A DNA stretch of 59,052 nucleotides. It comes from Verrucomicrobiota bacterium (GTDB taxonomy: Bacteria > Verrucomicrobiota > Lentisphaeria > JABSQK01 > JAJFLO01). Each line of letters begins with the position of its first letter. The stretch's first letter is position 1. Shown here piece after piece: positions 31,728-40,607 of the stretch. Made by a program: the position numbers and the translations under genes. Location: NCBI GenBank assembly GCA_021772635.1, contig JAJFLP010000010.1:1-59052 (forward strand), in the 5' to 3' direction. The notes beneath the pieces were generated by a model that ran no database searches, was not told where the DNA came from, and saw only the letters and a program-made list of their open reading frames with translations.

Positions 31728-33464
31728 TCACTTCGGAACGAATTTTCCGAGTTTACGCGTGGTTTGACGAAAATGCGAAAACTTCTCGGGCGAAAGGCTC
31801 CCATCGACTTCTATCGATAGACCGCCCTTAACTGCGAATTTGCTACGACAGTAGTCGACGTATTGCCCGAATTCCACCATATCTGCAATCGATAATTCGT
31901 CATTTTCACTACATTTACATAGGTCGCTTTCGATAAGCACGGAAATCAACTTTTCAATGACCGGACTGTCGATTCCGAGGCACAGCGAAACTTCGTTAAT
32001 TACCGCTTTGATATTAAATGAAATCTTGTTGGAGATCCCCGCCGTTTTCGTCCTATCATACGCTGACAGGAAAAGTAAATATAGCTGGTGAATTACTGGG
32101 AATGCCCCTTGCTCTCTCAATAACGGATGAGTCTGTGACGCTGTGAGACGCAGCCGATAGGTCATCGAGAATATGATTTGCTCAAGCCACGGGGGAAGTT
32201 TTTTCAGTTCTTCCTTCATTAATTCGTGGGTGATGACTAAGGTGTCTGTTGATTCCAATGCCGTCGCGTCTGCAACACTAGGCGTTCCTGTGATTCCCGC
32301 CATCTCTCCGATGATTTCGCCCGGCCCGATCGTCGCGATCGTCATCTTCTTCCCATTAAGTTTACGATGAATTTCAACCTTGCCGCTGTAAATGACGTAG
32401 CACTCCGTCGTCATCTCCCCAGCGGTGATTAGATTCTGGCCGACGGCGAAAACTTTTCTTCCACTTACTCTTTTACCGGTGATAAACGCATCGACATCCA
32501 GGATAAGCTCGTGAACGCTGTCGTATCTGCTGGTTTTCAGCGGTGCCATCGCCTTTAGAATGATACGCTCCAGTGCAAGTGGAATATGTGCATTCGGATT
32601 GACTTCGCTGGGGGGTGGGAAATCGCATGTCTCCGCCCGGTTGATTACATCCATGATATCGTCTCCGACGTATGGCGGCACGTGCGCGAGCATATGATAC
32701 AGTGTGCTGCCAAGTAGGAAAATATCCGTTTTATGGTCGACTTCATCGACCTCCCCGAACGCTTGCTCCGGGGCAATGTATGCGGGGCTCCCCTTAATCG
32801 TTCCGTCGAGCGTCCTTGAGCCACCACCCTCGAGCGAAACAGCTTTGCCATAGAAAGTGCTGTCAGCTGATTTTTCCTCGTGCGCACTCGAATGTTTCGC
32901 CAATCCCCAATCCATCAGCAGGACTTCTCCGAACTGACCGATCATAATGTTCTCTGGCTTTATGTCGCGATGGATAACGTCTTTCGAATGTGCGTAGGAT
33001 ACCGCATGACAAACATTCCGAAATATTGTCAGTAACGCGTGACGATCATACTTCTTGACATACCCTGGGATTTCGTCATCGATTTTATCGAGAATTTCGT
33101 TGAGTGGCTCACCATCCACCAACTTCATCGTGTAAAATGGCAACCCCGACTCCTTCTCGACGCCGAGGTCATGAATCGGTACAATATTCGGGTGCTCAAG
33201 GTCGGCCGTAAGCCGTGCCTCGTAAATAAAAGCCTCGAAACGTTGCGTCGTATCGATGAGCTGCGGTGAAATCACCTTCATTGCGGAGATACGCCTCAGG
33301 TCCTGGTCTTTCACCGTGTGAATGACGCCCATAGCACCGCGACCAAGCTCCTTTATGGTTACATAGCGACCAGCCTGATTCTCCCGGGCAAGTAGCCCGT
33401 CGGTACTATGATGGGCTTCGACTGCCGTCTTCTGCTCGCTCGGGGATGGGCTGTCATCACTCAT
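31728..33464 (-). CDS. Ser/Thr protein kinase with cyclic-nucleotide-binding domain
   Basis: The protein has 578 residues from the ATG at 33464, chosen because GAGAAAGG lies upstream; the frame opens at a TTG at 33482. The kinase domain covers about 30-330: GRGAMG loop, lysine in SAMKV, HRDIKPEN, MDWGLAK (DWG instead of DFG, common in planctomycete-type kinases) and GSPAYIAPEQ. A cNMP-binding domain follows at about 340-430 (ITAGEMTTECYVIYSGKVEI, IGPGEIIGEMAGI). The last ~150 residues are a helical region that I do not recognise. It has no membrane helix. The order suggests a soluble kinase tuned by a nucleotide ligand, or a cNMP fold used as a dimer module. Confidence 0.92.
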   Translation of the reverse strand: MSDDSPSPSEQKTAVEAHHSTDGLLARENQAGRYVTIKELGRGAMGVIHTVKDQDLRRISAMKVISPQLIDTTQRFEAFIYEARLTADLEHPNIVPIHDLGVEKESGLPFYTMKLVDGEPLNEILDKIDDEIPGYVKKYDRHALLTIFRNVCHAVSYAHSKDVIHRDIKPENIMIGQFGEVLLMDWGLAKHSSAHEEKSADSTFYGKAVSLEGGGSRTLDGTIKGSPAYIAPEQAFGEVDEVDHKTDIFLLGSTLYHMLAHVPPYVGDDIMDVINRAETCDFPPPSEVNPNAHIPLALERIILKAMAPLKTSRYDSVHELILDVDAFITGKRVSGRKVFAVGQNLITAGEMTTECYVIYSGKVEIHRKLNGKKMTIATIGPGEIIGEMAGITGTPSVADATALESTDTLVITHELMKEELKKLPPWLEQIIFSMTYRLRLTASQTHPLLREQGAFPVIHQLYLLFLSAYDRTKTAGISNKISFNIKAVINEVSLCLGIDSPVIEKLISVLIESDLCKCSENDELSIADMVEFGQYVDYCRSKFAVKGGLSIEVDGSLSPEKFSHFRQTTRKLGKFVPK

Positions 33465-33677
33465 CGGATCTACCTTTCTCAAGTAATCGTGGATGCTTAT
33501 TCAATGGTGACGGCTTCGAACCGTCTTTGGACTCAATACCACCGGCAATTTCATGGGATTTTCCGGAAAAAAATCCAATCCCGTTGAAATATGCAGGATA
33601 GCGGCGATTATAACATGAAATCCACGAAAATCCATTCCTAACTGTCCCTTCGCGCAAATAAGGCGCATGGAAATTCT

Positions 33678-34478
33678 ATGCAAATAGAGTCTACCGAAAA
33701 AAACTGGGTTTCCGAACTCGAGAACATAATGACCCGACTTCGTAGTCGCACGGGTTGTCCTTGGGATCAGGAGCAGACCCACGAGTCGCTGAAGAAGTAT
33801 CTTATCGAGGAAGCGTATGAGTTGGTTGATGCCATCGATGATCACGATCCAGAGCAACTTCGCGACGAGCTTGGAGACGTTCTTCTGCAGGTTATATTTC
33901 ACTGTCAGATCGCGAAGGAAGATGAACAATTTACCCTCCAGGATGTAGCCGAACATTGCAGCCGTAAAATGCTGCGGCGCCACCCTCATGTTTTCGGCGA
34001 CGAGCAAGCGGATGATTCCGCGGCGGTTCTTGCCTTATGGCGCCGAATAAAAGAAGACGAGCAGCCCAGCAGGGCGCGCTCTTCGATCCTGGATGGAGTG
34101 CCGCGAAACCTTCCGGCGTTACACCAGGCCGAAATGATTCAGAGGAAAGCGGCGAAAGTCGGATTCGACTGGTCATCCAGCGAGCAGATTATCGCCAAGA
34201 TCGAGGAAGAGTTGGAAGAATTGAAAAAAGCCCTTGAGAGCCGGGATCAAGAGAACATTAACGAGGAGACAGGAGATCTTCTATTTGCTGTGGTGAATCT
34301 TTGCCGATACCAGAATTTTAACTCGGCGGAGGATAATCTTCGGAAGACGATTAATAAATTTTACGAGCGATTTCGGTTTATCGAGAATAAAGTTTCGCGC
34401 GACGGAAAATCGGTAGAGGACTGTAGCATCGATGTTCTGGAGTCATATTGGCAGCAAGCCAAGACCCCCGCGTCGTAG
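33678..34478 (+). CDS. mazG: Nucleoside triphosphate pyrophosphohydrolase MazG
   Basis: The 266 residues contain two MazG domains. The first has RTGCPWDQEQTHESLKKYLIEEAYELVDAI and ELGDVLLQVIFHC, and the second has ERKAAKVGFDW-like sequence, EELEELKKAL and NEETGDLLFAVVNLCRY. The E-x-x-E and E-x-x-D metal-binding pairs are present in both. MazG removes pyrophosphate from NTPs and dNTPs, limiting misincorporation and influencing the stringent response. It is the housekeeping double-domain form, not the short phage form. It stands alone, divergent from the kinase gene. Confidence 0.95.
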   Translation: MQIESTEKNWVSELENIMTRLRSRTGCPWDQEQTHESLKKYLIEEAYELVDAIDDHDPEQLRDELGDVLLQVIFHCQIAKEDEQFTLQDVAEHCSRKMLRRHPHVFGDEQADDSAAVLALWRRIKEDEQPSRARSSILDGVPRNLPALHQAEMIQRKAAKVGFDWSSSEQIIAKIEEELEELKKALESRDQENINEETGDLLFAVVNLCRYQNFNSAEDNLRKTINKFYERFRFIENKVSRDGKSVEDCSIDVLESYWQQAKTPAS

Positions 34479-34725
34479 CGCCTTGTTTTTTCGCGGCACA
34501 CTTTTTATATTGAAACGTAGCCGATAGTGTATTGGTTGCGTCGTGTTGGAGTTCCTGCCACCGCAGTTGCACGATGTGTATTCAATACGGGGCTAAGACA
34601 CGCTGATTCCGAGTTTCCTTGGATAAACCATCAACAAAACATCAAAAAGGAGGTCATGGCAGTTTAGATCGAAGTCGACAAACCTTAGTGTATTTTAATT
34701 AAACTTAAGAACTGGAGAAAGAGTA

Positions 34726-35190
34726 ATGAAAAAAATTGGGTTAAGTGTTCTCGTTTTCACAGTAATGGGGCTGTACGCACCTGCTGGCAACCTTGAAGAA
34801 AACTGCGGCTGCGGCTTGGGATCGATGATATTCGAAGGGAACGACAGTCTTGTAGTTCAATTACTTGCTGTTACGACAAACGGGTTTTTCGGGAATCAAA
34901 CTTTCGGGATTAGCTCGGGCACTTTAGGGTGCGATCAGCCGATCTCGCTGGTATCGAATGAGCGGTTAAACCGATTCGTCGCTGACAATATGGACAACCT
35001 CGCCAAAGATATTGCGATGGGCTACGGTGAATCGATTGACACCGTGGCAGAGTTGATGAGTGTCGATGCTGAAAAACGAAACGAGCTGTTCAGCGCGTTT
35101 CAATCGAACTTCGGCACGATTTTTTCATCATCGGAGGTCGCCCATACGGATGTTGTACAGAATCTTGTCGCAATTTACCAGGCGATCTAG
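34726..35190 (+). CDS. DUF3015 family exported protein
   Basis: This 154-residue protein has a signal peptide (MKKIGLSVLVFTVMGLYAPA). The DUF3015 signature follows: CGCGLGSMIFEGNDSLVVQLLAVTTN and GNQTFGISSGTLGC. The function of the family is unknown; members are often encoded next to DUF4105/Lnb-type membrane proteins, as here. GGAGAAAG precedes the ATG. A strong terminator follows 75 bp after the stop, so it is expected to be made as its own transcript. Confidence 0.9.
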   Translation: MKKIGLSVLVFTVMGLYAPAGNLEENCGCGLGSMIFEGNDSLVVQLLAVTTNGFFGNQTFGISSGTLGCDQPISLVSNERLNRFVADNMDNLAKDIAMGYGESIDTVAELMSVDAEKRNELFSAFQSNFGTIFSSSEVAHTDVVQNLVAIYQAI

Positions 35191-35262
35191 TTCCTCGAAT
35201 CATAGCGGGAGGAAAAATCGTCTCGCCAGTGACCGGAGTCAGAGATTCCGGTTAACAAACCT

Positions 35263-35295
35263 AAAAAATGCGGACCTACGTCCGCATTTTTTTTT
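35263..35295 (+). terminator. Intrinsic terminator after the DUF3015 gene
   Basis: AAATGCGGAC-CTAC-GTCCGCATTT with a run of nine Ts. It lies between the DUF3015 and DUF4105 genes. Confidence 0.95.
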
Positions 35296-35321
35296 GACCA
35301 CACTCCATCTGTAATCGTAGT

Positions 35322-37349
35322 ATGAATACTAACTCCAGGCAGGTTTTCGACAAGTTTTCTGAAATCTTTGCCACCGTGATCCCGCATGCGGGATCGAAAA
35401 TTCGACGGCTTGCAGTCTACAAGCGAATCTTATTTTGCCCCCGTGCCGTTCCGCCCCACCGGAAGGAAGTGCTGGGGTACTGCGTATTAATGCTAATCAG
35501 CGCAGTTTCTTTTTGCCACTCAAATGAAGGCCAAACAGACTATTTGCAAAATCTATTAGAACGTGTTTCCCATGACCGTTTGTATGAGGATCCATATTGG
35601 CAGACACTGATTCACTATACGTCGGGGATTTCAGGCGTAAGAAGCCGAATAGATGATCCCGACTTTTTCCTTTCAGCCGAGGGCATGGTTAATCCTCACG
35701 CCGAACTTCGTGCGACTGTCGAGGCAATTTTCCAGGAAGATAGATCCGGATCCAGAGATGTTATTTGCAAGTTCATCGCCAGATACTCCTGGCTAAAGCA
35801 GGTTCTTGAATTAGACGATTCTGTTTTTGTCATTGATGACTCATGCGAATATTTCGAAGTCGCCCGTAACCTGCAGCCGCGGTCGGCCAGCATCGTTTTC
35901 CCGGCGGCGCATATGAATAGTCCCGCGTCAATGTTCGGGCATACTCTCCTCCTAGTCAATACCCCGGCGAAAAGCAAGCTTTTATCACATGCGGTAAACT
36001 ACTCAGCGTCAACGGAAGAAACATTGGGTTTGATCTTCGCATTCAAAGGTATCTTTGGACTTTATCGGGGTTACTTTTCGGTAATGCCTTACTACGAGAA
36101 AGTCCAGGAGTACGGAGATATTGACCAACGTGACATTTGGGAGTACAAACTGAATCTGACAGAACTTGAAGTCAATCAGATGCTAATGCATTTGTGGGAA
36201 CTAAAGAATATCTATTCCGATTACTTCTTTTTTAGCGAGAACTGCTCGTATAACCTGCTATTCCTGCTTGATGCGGCCCGACGTGATTCTAATCTTGCCG
36301 CTCGGTTGAACGCATGGGTAATACCGACAGACACGATCAAGCTGATCCGCGAGGCGGGCTTCGTGGAGTCTGTGGAGTATCGACCGTCTAAAGCAACCCG
36401 AATTCGTCACATAAGTGCGGCGCTGGACGCAAACGGTAACGCGTCGGCAAAAGCAGTCTTAGACGGTTCAATGGCGCCTGGGCAGATACTCTCAGAACCT
36501 TTTTCTGACGACGAGAAGATCAGGATTCTGGATTTGGTGATCGAAACCAGTCAGTATATGCATGCGAAGAAAAAGTGGCCGAAGCGACGGTACTTCGACA
36601 CGTTCCTGCCAGCTTCTCAGGCGCGGAGTACTTTGGGCATTCCGGAATCCGATTTTTATTCGTATGAGGTTCCTGAGTCTCCCGAGGTGAGTCACAATTC
36701 CGGGCGTATGAGTGTGGGTATCCAATCGTTCCGCGACGAAGAATTTATCAGCATCGGTTATCGACCGGCGTACCATGATCACCAGGATCCGGGGGCAGGA
36801 TTTATAACGGGTGCCCAGATTCAGTTTCTAGATCTTAATATCAATTACCGAATTGACGACAATCGCATCGAGTTGGAGCATCTCGATTTAATCGACATTG
36901 TGTCACTTTCGCCACGCGATGAGATCTTCAAGTCCGTGTCATGGCGATTTTCAACCGGATTTCTCACCGAAACCCTGGCGGATGAAAATCATTTGTTATA
37001 CCGGCTCGACGTTGGCGCCGGTTTATCTATTCCCGGCGAATTATTCGATTTGAAATTCGGCCTCATAGAAACCGAGTTACAACTCGGCGGTGCGCTTGAA
37101 CAGAATTATTCCTTGGGAATTGGAGCGGCATTGGGTATTTTGACATCCGTGACAGACTGGTGGACGCTTGAGTTTGGGCTCAAGAATATTAACTACGAGC
37201 TTGGCCATGAGCACCACGCAGTCAGCTGTTCACTCAAGCAGGGTATCGTTGTTGACCGTAACTTAAGTTTTAACGTTGAGTTAACCAGGGAGAAGGATTT
37301 CGGTAAGTATTTTACCGATTTTCGTGCAACCTGCAATATCTACTTTTAG
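35322..37349 (+). CDS. DUF4105 / Lnb-type periplasmic domain protein
   Basis: The frame is 675 codons. The DUF4105 (Lnb N-terminal periplasmic) domain covers about 150-400, with FPAAHMNSPASMFGHTLLLV, SHAVNYSAS, GLYRGYFSVMPYYEKVQEY and FFFSENCSYNLLFLLD, including conserved His and Cys residues. The C-terminal ~220 residues alternate like outer-membrane beta strands. Residues 2-33 are encoded by a family C repeat (35325-35419) that is almost identical to a copy at 40483. The true start is therefore probably downstream: GTG 35469 or ATG 35490, ahead of the hydrophobic segment VLGYCVLMLISAVSF. Its TAG stop begins a family C palindrome. Confidence 0.85.
   Translation: MNTNSRQVFDKFSEIFATVIPHAGSKIRRLAVYKRILFCPRAVPPHRKEVLGYCVLMLISAVSFCHSNEGQTDYLQNLLERVSHDRLYEDPYWQTLIHYTSGISGVRSRIDDPDFFLSAEGMVNPHAELRATVEAIFQEDRSGSRDVICKFIARYSWLKQVLELDDSVFVIDDSCEYFEVARNLQPRSASIVFPAAHMNSPASMFGHTLLLVNTPAKSKLLSHAVNYSASTEETLGLIFAFKGIFGLYRGYFSVMPYYEKVQEYGDIDQRDIWEYKLNLTELEVNQMLMHLWELKNIYSDYFFFSENCSYNLLFLLDAARRDSNLAARLNAWVIPTDTIKLIREAGFVESVEYRPSKATRIRHISAALDANGNASAKAVLDGSMAPGQILSEPFSDDEKIRILDLVIETSQYMHAKKKWPKRRYFDTFLPASQARSTLGIPESDFYSYEVPESPEVSHNSGRMSVGIQSFRDEEFISIGYRPAYHDHQDPGAGFITGAQIQFLDLNINYRIDDNRIELEHLDLIDIVSLSPRDEIFKSVSWRFSTGFLTETLADENHLLYRLDVGAGLSIPGELFDLKFGLIETELQLGGALEQNYSLGIGAALGILTSVTDWWTLEFGLKNINYELGHEHHAVSCSLKQGIVVDRNLSFNVELTREKDFGKYFTDFRATCNIYF
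35325..35419 (+). repeat. Family C element, copy C14, inside the DUF4105 frame
   Basis: 95 bp starting AATACTAACTCCAGGCAGG and ending CGACGGCTTGCAGTCTA, with the 18-bp perfect palindrome GATCCCGCATGCGGGATC at 35378-35395. Only a handful of bases differ from copy C15 at 40483-40578. Confidence 0.85.
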
Positions 37350-37415
37350 ACTGCAAGCAGCCCATTTCCGCCAAGTTTCGCAGGGAGCAATCTGCCAACC
37401 GAATAATGCTTTACA

Positions 37416-37482
37416 ACCATGAAGGACATGAAGGGGAAAATATATAAAGTCTTTACTTCATCCTCTTCATGTCCTTCATGGT
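37416..37482. repeat. Long hairpin of the ACCATGAAGGACATGAAG type
   Basis: ACCATGAAGGACATGAAG (37416-37433) is exactly complementary to 37465-37482, with a 31-nt AT-rich loop. The arms look like the tandem GAAGGACAT-type units seen between genes in many bacteria. Confidence 0.8.
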
Positions 37483-37522
37483 GAAAATCTCAGTCAAATT
37501 ACTCAAGTTAGGGAGTTAACGA

Positions 37523-38869
37523 GTGATAAAACGTGTATCCGAAAGTCGTATCGCCAACCAGGCGAAGATCGCCAGCCAAGTTGTATTCACGATTGGTGCA
37601 TCGGTTTTCACTGGAAAAGTCCGTGCGGATCGAGAACTCGCGAGATTTTTTAGAGCGAACAAGAAATTTGGTTCCAATGATCGCCGTTTTATAAGCGAGA
37701 CAGTTTTTTCGTTTTTTCGCTGGTGGGGATGGGTACGTCAATTCACTCGGAACGAAGCCACAATGTGGGACCGTGATCCAGGAATAATACATACGATAGA
37801 CAACTGGAACACCACATTATTGGCGGCAGTTCTCCTCGACTCATATGAACTGCATCCGGTTGCTGCGTTTTGGAAGACAACACTTTCCGCAAAGGGAAAG
37901 GTTCCTGATTTTCTGGATGGACTTGCGGGAAGGTCGCTCGAGGAACGCGCTGTACAGATCTCCAAAATGTTTAACCTATCCAAGCTGTCGGTCAATGATG
38001 TGGTTCCGGCGTGGTTCCCGGAGCATGTCGATCTCACAGACGAGAAGTATCTGCAGTTGTTGACCGGGTTTCAGCAACGCCCACCTATCTGGTTGCGAAA
38101 TCAGGGTGGGAGTATCGACCGACTGGCCACCGCACTGGGCGAAGCCGGCTTGACGATTCGGCGATCACTTACGGTAACGCAAGCGATTCGAGTGGAGAAG
38201 CCGCGTGCGAACCTATACGACCTACCTTGTTTTCGCGAAGGTCGGTTTGAGGTACAGGATTTATCTTCGCAAGCGATCGGGTTGGCTTGTGAACCGCGGA
38301 GAGGTGAGCGATGGTGGGACGTGTGTGCGGGTGCAGGGGGCAAGAGCCTTCAACTGGCATCGATCATGGAAAGCAAGGGGACTGTTATCGCGACCGATAT
38401 TCGCTCATGGAAATTAAAGGATTTGCGGAAAAGAGCCCGGCGTGCCGGGTTCTCAAATATTTCTCCCCGCGAATGGGATGGGAAATCACTGCCTGTCCGT
38501 AAAGCCAACCTGGATGGGGTGCTGGTGGACGCGCCATGTTCATGCTCCGGCACCTGGCGGCGAAATCCGGACGCGCGATGGACATCGCAACCCCAGGATA
38601 TCATGGAATTATCAGCGATTCAGTCAGGAATAGTCAATCGTGTCTGTAACGCAGTTAAGTCCGGCGGGACGCTCGTTTATGGGACATGTTCGACGTTTCC
38701 TGCCGAAAACGAAGAGGTCGTGAGAAAATTCCTCAAGGCTCGACCTGAATTCTCTCTGGATCCATTTCGGCATCCAATAAGCGGGAAGCAAGTTTCGGGG
38801 ATGACCTATATTCAGGCTGAAGCGGAAGACTCGGATGTTTCCTTTGTCGCGCGGATGAAAAGGAAGTAG
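37523..38869 (+). CDS. RsmB/NOL1/NOP2-family rRNA cytosine-C5 methyltransferase
   Basis: This is a 448-residue protein. The N-terminal helical region (1-200) resembles the RsmB N-terminal domain, and the C-terminal Rossmann methyltransferase follows. The SAM loop is DVCAGAGGKSLQLA, the motif IV cysteine lies in DAPCSCSGTWRRNPD, and the catalytic-cysteine motif is YGTCSTFPAENEEVV. These enzymes use two cysteines to methylate cytosine in 16S rRNA (C967 in E. coli RsmB). The GTG start at 37523 has AGGGAG 7 nt upstream. The usual fmt/def neighbours are absent. Its TAG stop runs into ACTGGAAGCGGTCCAATTTT, a family C end. Confidence 0.93.
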   Translation: MIKRVSESRIANQAKIASQVVFTIGASVFTGKVRADRELARFFRANKKFGSNDRRFISETVFSFFRWWGWVRQFTRNEATMWDRDPGIIHTIDNWNTTLLAAVLLDSYELHPVAAFWKTTLSAKGKVPDFLDGLAGRSLEERAVQISKMFNLSKLSVNDVVPAWFPEHVDLTDEKYLQLLTGFQQRPPIWLRNQGGSIDRLATALGEAGLTIRRSLTVTQAIRVEKPRANLYDLPCFREGRFEVQDLSSQAIGLACEPRRGERWWDVCAGAGGKSLQLASIMESKGTVIATDIRSWKLKDLRKRARRAGFSNISPREWDGKSLPVRKANLDGVLVDAPCSCSGTWRRNPDARWTSQPQDIMELSAIQSGIVNRVCNAVKSGGTLVYGTCSTFPAENEEVVRKFLKARPEFSLDPFRHPISGKQVSGMTYIQAEAEDSDVSFVARMKRK

Positions 38870-39006
38870 ACTGGAAGCGGTCCAATTTTCGGTCCGCATG
38901 GGCCGAATTTTCTTATCGGGGCTGGATGGACGGGGTTCCCCAAACGGGAACACACCGTCGAGGTAATCGCGGAAGGAGAGCCGAACGATATTCTCTACCG
39001 GCGAAA

Positions 39007-39378
39007 TTACATCGAGGATGCCTTGATTTGCAATAAGCGTTCTTTTACTGCCAGGAATAGCGTTTCCAGCGGGGCAATGAGCTCGGAGATCTCATCGAGT
39101 TCTTGGTCGTCCGCGTGTTGTTCAATTCGCCGACATAACTCTAGCAATGTAGTGGCTCCGATATTCCCAGATGGCCCGATGATACTGTGAATATTGCTTT
39201 GAATTTGTCCCCAATCACCTGCCGAAATACCTGATTTCACCTCGGCGATTCGTTCTGCAGATGTCTCGATAAAGATGTCGATGAGTTCCACAAGGAACTC
39301 GTCCCCTCCTGCATCTCTGATCATCTGCAGCGGGGCGTCGTCGATAATTTCTTGCTCACTCATATCAAGGTTGTCCAC
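39007..39378 (-). CDS. Single-domain Hpt (histidine phosphotransfer) protein
   Basis: The 123 residues form an all-helical Hpt domain. The phospho-acceptor is H64 within NIHSIIGPSGNIGA. The usual H-S-x-K-G motif reads H-S-I-I-G, so the conserved lysine is missing. The helix LIDIFIETSAERIAEVKSGI precedes it, and a glutamate-rich terminal helix follows. Hpt proteins shuttle phosphate between receivers and hybrid kinases. No hybrid kinase lies next to it, but the CHASE2 kinase at 41.7 kb and receivers at 16 and 28 kb are candidates. The start is GTG 39378 or ATG 39363; neither has a strong ribosome-binding site. Confidence 0.85.
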   Translation of the reverse strand: MDNLDMSEQEIIDDAPLQMIRDAGGDEFLVELIDIFIETSAERIAEVKSGISAGDWGQIQSNIHSIIGPSGNIGATTLLELCRRIEQHADDQELDEISELIAPLETLFLAVKERLLQIKASSM

Positions 39379-39548
39379 TGTAATTTTGCAATCTTGCGAT
39401 CAAGGATGTGATCTGCAATTTATTTTCGGCGTCGTGCATAGTCAGGAACGTAGGAGAACCTGAGAGCAACGCCCCTCTTCCGTCGCAAGCTTCGCATCCT
39501 GGACACCGGTCAAAGGCGACTGTTCGTACGCCTGTTTCGAAATCACGA

Positions 39549-40469
39549 CTAATGTGATTCTCCACTAAAGTATTCGACAGTGGTCTGCAGACCTTCATTA
39601 AATCTGTCTACGATCTCAAATCCGGTACCGAGTAACTCGCCGACCGCGGCCGTGGAGTGCATAATATCACCGGGGCGCGGCGGCAGATGGGTTATCTTAG
39701 AGTCTGAACGGGTTAGGCTAATTATGCGATTCGCCAGCTCATTGACCGTAATTCGATTGCCGTAGGCGACATTGAATACTCCGTGTAATTCGGGAGATTC
39801 TGCGACAAACGCGTTCACAGCAACCACGTCTTTAACATACACAAAATCACGGGTTTGTTCCCCATCGCCGAAGATAGTAATCGGCTCGCCCCGTAACGCC
39901 TGATCCACGAATTTCGGAATAACCGCCGCGTACTGACTCTCGGGATCCTGCCGCGGGCCGAAAACGTTAAAATAGCGCAGAGAACACGTATTTACCCGTC
40001 CTTCATTGTGAAAGAGTTGACAATAATACTCACCGTCTAATTTGCTAATCGCGTACGGGCTTTTCGGCTCCGGGGTCATTGATTCGGTTTTCGGATTGAC
40101 GGGGGTATCCCCGTAGATTGCCGAGGAACTGCTAAAGCAAACCTTTCGCACATTCGCGCGCGCCGCCGCTTCGAGGATGTTCAACGAGCCAATCGTATTG
40201 AGTTGAGTACACTCGATGGCGTTTCCCATCGATTCAGTGACACTTACAAGTGCCGCCAGGTGGAAGACCAAATCGACTCCCGCAACGGCTTTTTGAACTG
40301 ATTCCTGATCTACGATAGAACCTTCAATAAACTCAAAATCGAAACCCGAGATATTGTCAATATTGCCGGAGCGGAGATTGTCGAGTACCCGAATTTCTGC
40401 TTTCCCCTGATAGTGCTCGACGATATGGCTTCCGATAAATCCGCATCCGCCCGTAACCAATATTCTCAT
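39549..40469 (-). CDS. NAD-dependent NDP-sugar epimerase (extended SDR, GalE/WbpP-like)
   Basis: The 306 residues show the N-terminal NAD motif TGGCGFIGSH (residues 6-15), FHLAA near 70, the catalytic Ser/Tyr/Lys set (SSSSAIYGDT and YAISK), and the nucleotide-sugar region RYFNVFGPRQDP. This is a UDP-glucose or UDP-GlcNAc 4-epimerase type enzyme supplying sugars for cell-surface polysaccharides; exact specificity cannot be read by eye. No glycosyltransferase genes are adjacent. Upstream of the ATG lies family C copy C15. Confidence 0.93.
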   Translation of the reverse strand: MRILVTGGCGFIGSHIVEHYQGKAEIRVLDNLRSGNIDNISGFDFEFIEGSIVDQESVQKAVAGVDLVFHLAALVSVTESMGNAIECTQLNTIGSLNILEAAARANVRKVCFSSSSAIYGDTPVNPKTESMTPEPKSPYAISKLDGEYYCQLFHNEGRVNTCSLRYFNVFGPRQDPESQYAAVIPKFVDQALRGEPITIFGDGEQTRDFVYVKDVVAVNAFVAESPELHGVFNVAYGNRITVNELANRIISLTRSDSKITHLPPRPGDIMHSTAAVGELLGTGFEIVDRFNEGLQTTVEYFSGESH

Positions 40470-40482
40470 TCTAGTACCTGGT

Positions 40483-40578
40483 TATACTAACTCCAGTCAG
40501 GTTTTCGACAAGTTTTCTGAAATCTTTGCCTACCGTGATCCCGCATGCGGGATCGAAAATTCGACTGGTTGCAGTCTA
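40483..40578 (+). repeat. Family C element, copy C15
   Basis: 96 bp starting TATACTAACTCCAGTCAGG and ending CGACTGGTTGCAGTCTA, with the palindrome GATCCCGCATGCGGGATC at 40537-40554. It is almost identical to C14. Confidence 0.85.
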
Positions 40579-40607
40579 AATTGATTCTGATATTGCGATC
40601 GACTGTG

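Noticed and set aside
33498..33535. tRNA on the minus strand
   Set aside because: GACGG-TTCGAAG-CCGTC looks like a T-arm, but no matching acceptor stem, D-arm or anticodon arm lies at the right distance.
33501..34007. 168-codon minus-strand frame overlapping mazG
   Set aside because: It is antisense to a clear mazG gene; a shadow frame.
39365..39598. 77-codon frame between the Hpt and epimerase genes
   Set aside because: It starts inside the epimerase 3' end and shows no family features. A cysteine pair (CPGCEAC) was noted but is not enough.
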